Below, one piece after another: positions 61,301-64,000 of a stretch of DNA of 64,000 nt (the stretch's first letter is position 1; each line of letters starts with the position of its first letter). The position numbers and the translations under genes were made by a program. The stretch comes from Lachnospiraceae bacterium (GTDB lineage Bacteria > Bacillota > Clostridia > Lachnospirales > Lachnospiraceae), in the NCBI GenBank assembly GCA_015056815.1, contig SVFN01000023.1, positions 1-64,000 of the forward strand, written 5' to 3'. The notes beneath the pieces were generated by a model, which was given only the letters and a program-made list of their open reading frames with translations, was not told where the DNA came from and did not search any database.

Positions 61301-63928
61301 TTCACGGGCAACAATGAAGCTTATTGCAGTTTGTATGATCAGTCCAGAAATCCGGTTATGTCTGTACAGGATTACAGAGAACGCGTCGGCAATACGGCGA
61401 CCGTTATCGAAGAACTTGAGGTGGAAGGAATACTGACAGATCCGGAGAAAGGGATTTATGAGTCGGCCTTTGACTATAGCGGGTATTATGATAGCTATTA
61501 TAAGCGGAATGAATATTTTGCAGGATATCTTCCCGGACTTACAAAGGTGACCCTTAAGAATGTACCGCGAATCGGGTATGGCGGATTCCAGGGAGACTAC
61601 AATCTTGAAATTCTGGAAGAAACCGGGAAAACGGCAGACAGCGTGAGTGAAAACAGTACTCCGGGCAGTTGCATGGAAAAAATCGACAGTAATGCATTTT
61701 ATGGCTGCCACAAGCTGGATGTGGATTTTGAAAGAATGACTTCCTTAGAGGAAATCGGTGAAAAAGCGTTTATGTGTATCCAGCCAACCGGAGGCATCGG
61801 AGAGTCAGGTGTTATGCAAAGCATTATTTTGCCGTTGGAAGAAGGGGACGGACTGAGTGAGGTTTGTCTGCCGCAAGGGATAAAAAGTGTTGGGGAATCT
61901 GCTTTCTTCGGACAGAGAAATGCCAAAAAAGTGATATTGCCGGCATCTCTCACTTCTTGTGGAAATAGTGCATTTGCTTATATGAATCAGTTGGAAGAGA
62001 TCACCATCGGGTGCGATCCGAGGCTATTACGAAGCTTTAATAATGCATTTTGGAATGAGCGCAGCAGCTGTTTAAAGAAGGTGACCTATGATTATGAGGC
62101 AGATGGCGAAAGCTTCGAGCTGACAAACGGGGAATTGTATGGCCTTTCAGAAACGGAATGCGTATGGAATCTGAATCCTAAGAAGATTCCGAACGTTTGC
62201 TTCATGAACAATAAGAAGTTAAAATCCTTTACAATCCCGGATTCGGTTCAGGTTATTGAAAGAGCAGCATTTATGAATACATCAGCCATGGCAGGTATCG
62301 ATATTCCGGTAAATGTTGAGACGATCTATCCGGAAGCTTTCAGAGGCAGCGGGATTAAGAAGATCTTCATTTACAACAAAGAGGTGGAGATTAAAGAACC
62401 ATCCACTGCGGAGACCAATTACATGCAGAAAATAGCAATCCCTGCAGATGTGACGATTTACGGATACACGGATTCAACAGCACAGGCTTATGCCACGAAG
62501 CACGGCAACCGTTTTGTTTCTCTGGATGGCAAAAAGATCGTTACGATCGACACCAATGGCGGCTCTGACATGGCAGCACTTCAGCTGGAAACCGGCAGAA
62601 CGGTGGGAGAACTGGCAGAACCCGTAAAGACAGATTACACCTTTGACGGCTGGTATGCCGATAAAGAACTGACACAGGAATTTGATCCGGATACTGCAAT
62701 TGATGAAGATACGACGATTTATGCAAAGTGGAAAAAGACCTTACCGACAGGAGCGCCAAAAGAGGAGCTGATGATTGCCTACAATCGCATGCAGACGGTA
62801 GGGCAGGTTACACTTTCAGAGAACTGGAAGTGGGATGAGCAAAAAGAAGACGTGCTTTTGCGGCCGGGTAAGACCGTGAACGTGGATGCTTATTATGTCG
62901 GAAGCGATGCGGATCAGTATGCAAAGACACAGGTTAGTGTCGCGATCACGATGAAAACAGAGTCTGATCCCAAGACAGCACCGGCGATCCCCTCAGAAGA
63001 GATCGGAGTGCCTTTCAGTGTTAAGACTGTGGGCGATGTGAGCCTTCCGACTGACTGGATCTGGAAGAAGGCAGACAGAGAAAAGGTGCTTGAACTTGGC
63101 GTTGCGACAACAGCGACTGCGATTTATGCAGGAGAAGACAAAGGCATTTATAACGTGGAAAGTGTTACCGTTACATTAACAAGAACAGAATGTGAACATG
63201 ACGGTGAGACAGAAGTCAGGGGTGCCAAAGCCAATTCCTGCAAAGAAGAAGGCTACAGCGGAGATGTTTACTGCCTCAAATGCGGTAAGATGATCGAAAA
63301 AGGACAGGTGATCAAAAAGAAGTCTCATACACCGGCAGAAGCTGTCAGGGAAAATGTGGTGGATGCGAATGGAAAAACAGAAGGCTCTTACGATGAAGTG
63401 GTATACTGCAGTGTCTGCGGGGAAGAGATCAGCAGAAAACACATTGTAGTAAAGACCGGTCACAGAGACCTGAAGCTTCCTGCGGCTGTGGGTACTGTAC
63501 TTACCGATGCAAAATCCAAGGCGGATTATATCGTGACAAGTGCAGACCAGACCAATCCGACGGTAAGCTACAAAAAGAGCAACAATGCCAAAGCAAAATC
63601 CGTTACGATCCCTGCAACGATCACAGTAGACAGTATTACTTATAAAGTGACGGGAATCGCGGATAATGCATTTGCCAAAAATAAGAAACTGAAGAAAGCC
63701 GTGATCGGTGTAACGGTCGAAAAGATCGGCAAGAAGGCATTTTATGGTTGCAAGAATCTCAAGTCGATCACAATCAAGACCACATCTCTTACGGCCAAAA
63801 ATGTTGGAAAGAATGCCTTTAAGGGTATTTACGCAAAGGCTAAGATCAAAGTGCCAAAAGCACAAAAAAAGAACTATGAGAAGATTTTGAAGAAAAAGGG
63901 CATTGGGAAAGAAGTCAAGGTAAAATAA
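58394..63928 (+). CDS. Giant BspA-like leucine-rich-repeat (LRR_5) surface protein
   Basis: This 1844-residue protein starts after AAAGGAGTTTTT. It has a signal peptide (YFAGILLMAVLFLLAG, cleavage near SADT). The mature start carries the repeated DTVSDDTVSNNG motif. From about 240 to 1360 run BspA/LRR_5 repeats with the pattern F.GC.SL.e..lP.....I...aF.gC. A single InlB-type unit comes next (TFDGWYADKELTQEFDPDTA). Two tandem domains of the form KTVGDVSLPTDWIWKKADRE follow, then a four-Cys zinc-ribbon-like segment (CLKCGKM, CSVCGEE), a last LRR_5 piece and a Lys-rich end in KEVKVK. The C-terminal 450 residues share their domain order with the giant at 33121. No LPXTG is present. BspA relatives act in adhesion. 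It follows the GT2 gene by 156 bp with no terminator seen between, so read-through is possible. Confidence 0.82.
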   Translation: MKTKQKAKQYFAGILLMAVLFLLAGKNNVLTVSADTVSDDTVSNNGVIFDKMVDPDTGEIIRVTIDTPQCLRFILFPNHDDAEEVSYNMGVYFSKNKYDQWPEYEEVIIPSSFTDAEQNETYPVTRISYIDPTKTKYDAKQEKTISHVKKIVISEGIRVIPEISDEETCEDIEFPDTIEWIKDRYQTDKGLLRHNEIDGYYDNVGENGLDNVQKVKKVVPSYVEKITPDADGNRYVGSVLVDHVYDAEDDTIVLRDDCTQIAHFAFCGNDAVKKVEVPSTVRRISGYAFAGCSSLTEVTGEACEIGAACFAGTALEEFPYALMADMKQIPWAAFAGCQAMTVDGERFSELSIENIATSAFAGATSVKEIVLPDSVQNIESFAFRGCTSLEEFTTGENSRLSHIGYDAFGYTCDGSMDQLVKIGDDENGNYAAYSKILAKRAAPIRRLVLPANAISSQAPGMMAGNRYLEEVVFYPAKEETRMIPYRMFAGCSALKEFALPDNVKEIAYQAFAGCLSLEKFVSTQDSKLQRLHYECFGWSDYSKDVDFVLRGYTSSDKQISKYGAPIKEISLICDAQAFNGYSISTGLFAGNKALETVEFLAKKNPNSTSIVFQTFMGCSSLKNILYTDGDTTIRALPDNVTNLEMASFADCDSLEEIAFTPASRLQDIGFGTFGWHDINTGVAFPISSWFDIGKRTVTKEGTPIREMTLPSTAHMGVALFAGNKVLEKVTYLKPESDGMIDGNSIEAQTFMDCIKLSEIIYRDGDKEEKIIPDNFSSIGYAAFAGCESLKDISFGEQSNMNVLDYSSFGFVPYGEIQPSGVESIQIPASVNNIAAGLFCGSESLKSVRFSDKPNGSDGYIDFMAFSNCPSLMSVEGLGNMKALYSRAFADDVALKEIDLTGVESIGFKAFENTALKEVVFPQSVCYVGENAFANCPKLRKIVVQSLMDWRNAQYNDSGWYQTIANMTGVFTGNNEAYCSLYDQSRNPVMSVQDYRERVGNTATVIEELEVEGILTDPEKGIYESAFDYSGYYDSYYKRNEYFAGYLPGLTKVTLKNVPRIGYGGFQGDYNLEILEETGKTADSVSENSTPGSCMEKIDSNAFYGCHKLDVDFERMTSLEEIGEKAFMCIQPTGGIGESGVMQSIILPLEEGDGLSEVCLPQGIKSVGESAFFGQRNAKKVILPASLTSCGNSAFAYMNQLEEITIGCDPRLLRSFNNAFWNERSSCLKKVTYDYEADGESFELTNGELYGLSETECVWNLNPKKIPNVCFMNNKKLKSFTIPDSVQVIERAAFMNTSAMAGIDIPVNVETIYPEAFRGSGIKKIFIYNKEVEIKEPSTAETNYMQKIAIPADVTIYGYTDSTAQAYATKHGNRFVSLDGKKIVTIDTNGGSDMAALQLETGRTVGELAEPVKTDYTFDGWYADKELTQEFDPDTAIDEDTTIYAKWKKTLPTGAPKEELMIAYNRMQTVGQVTLSENWKWDEQKEDVLLRPGKTVNVDAYYVGSDADQYAKTQVSVAITMKTESDPKTAPAIPSEEIGVPFSVKTVGDVSLPTDWIWKKADREKVLELGVATTATAIYAGEDKGIYNVESVTVTLTRTECEHDGETEVRGAKANSCKEEGYSGDVYCLKCGKMIEKGQVIKKKSHTPAEAVRENVVDANGKTEGSYDEVVYCSVCGEEISRKHIVVKTGHRDLKLPAAVGTVLTDAKSKADYIVTSADQTNPTVSYKKSNNAKAKSVTIPATITVDSITYKVTGIADNAFAKNKKLKKAVIGVTVEKIGKKAFYGCKNLKSITIKTTSLTAKNVGKNAFKGIYAKAKIKVPKAQKKNYEKILKKKGIGKEVKVK

Positions 63929-63950
63929 TCCCGGTTGTCATTCTTTGCTT

Positions 63951-63979
63951 CGGGCGGTCATCAGACCGCCCGATTTTTT
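63951..63979 (+). terminator. Terminator after the LRR giant
   Basis: CGGGCGGTC (63951-63959) pairs perfectly with GACCGCCCG (63964-63972) around ATCA, and six T follow. Confidence 0.95.
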
Positions 63980-64000
63980 CCTTGCACTATCAGGGGATAT

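Overview
The window looks like a chromosomal segment of an anaerobic Firmicute of the Lachnospiraceae (Clostridium cluster XIVa) type. The clues are ptb-buk butyrate genes, secA-prfB adjacency, a BirA-type biotin operator, a standalone IMP cyclohydrolase beside a standalone AICAR transformylase, a YesM/YesN-like two-component pair with a sugar ABC transporter, and several giant secreted proteins (InlB B-repeat, GLUG, BspA-type leucine-rich repeats, CotH) with lysine-rich C-termini and no LPXTG signal. A butyrate-kinase producer such as a Coprococcus-like organism is possible, but I cannot fix the genus.

Layout. 1-1000: decayed accessory DNA with the end of an AT-rich TPR protein, a frameshifted RHS/YD-repeat fragment and a fragment of an ABC permease start. 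1054-2355: CPBP-type membrane protein plus Crp/Fnr regulator. 2442-4331: divergent bioY and bioB around a BirA operator. 4587-11039: a 2150-residue surface protein built of about 23 InlB-type repeats. 11309-13252: last two steps of IMP synthesis as separate proteins. 13315-16410: large polytopic membrane protein. 16480-18505 (minus): ptb-buk. 18746-22477: secA-prfB. 22544-24279 (minus): three small membrane or zinc-protease-like genes. 24774-27170: tex. 27394-30711: MacB-type ABC export operon. 31131-37359: an unknown membrane protein, then an Lgt paralogue followed directly by a giant GLUG/LRR protein. 37593-51536: two-component system, solute-binding protein, two permeases, GH31 and a 1790-residue secreted GH39-like protein in one run. 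51697-55206: CotH-type secreted kinase-like protein. 55382-58237: membrane-anchored GH5 plus BcsA-like GT2. 58394-63928: 1844-residue LRR surface protein.

How it may work together. The right half reads as a cell-surface and extracellular-matrix programme: sense and import an oligosaccharide, cleave it (GH31, GH39-like), make and trim a beta-glucan-like exopolysaccharide (GT2 plus GH5), and display giant adhesin-like proteins. Two far-apart units, the InlB-repeat giant (4587) and the GH5-GT2 pair (55382), carry the same 22-bp G/C-rich dyad just upstream of their -10 boxes. This suggests one unidentified regulator co-controls an adhesin and an exopolysaccharide. I regard this shared element, with the GT2/GH5/CotH/giant-protein cluster, as the best candidate for an undescribed system here.

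All function calls come from reading motifs and from family knowledge. No database search was run. No tRNA, rRNA, CRISPR array or intact insertion sequence was seen.
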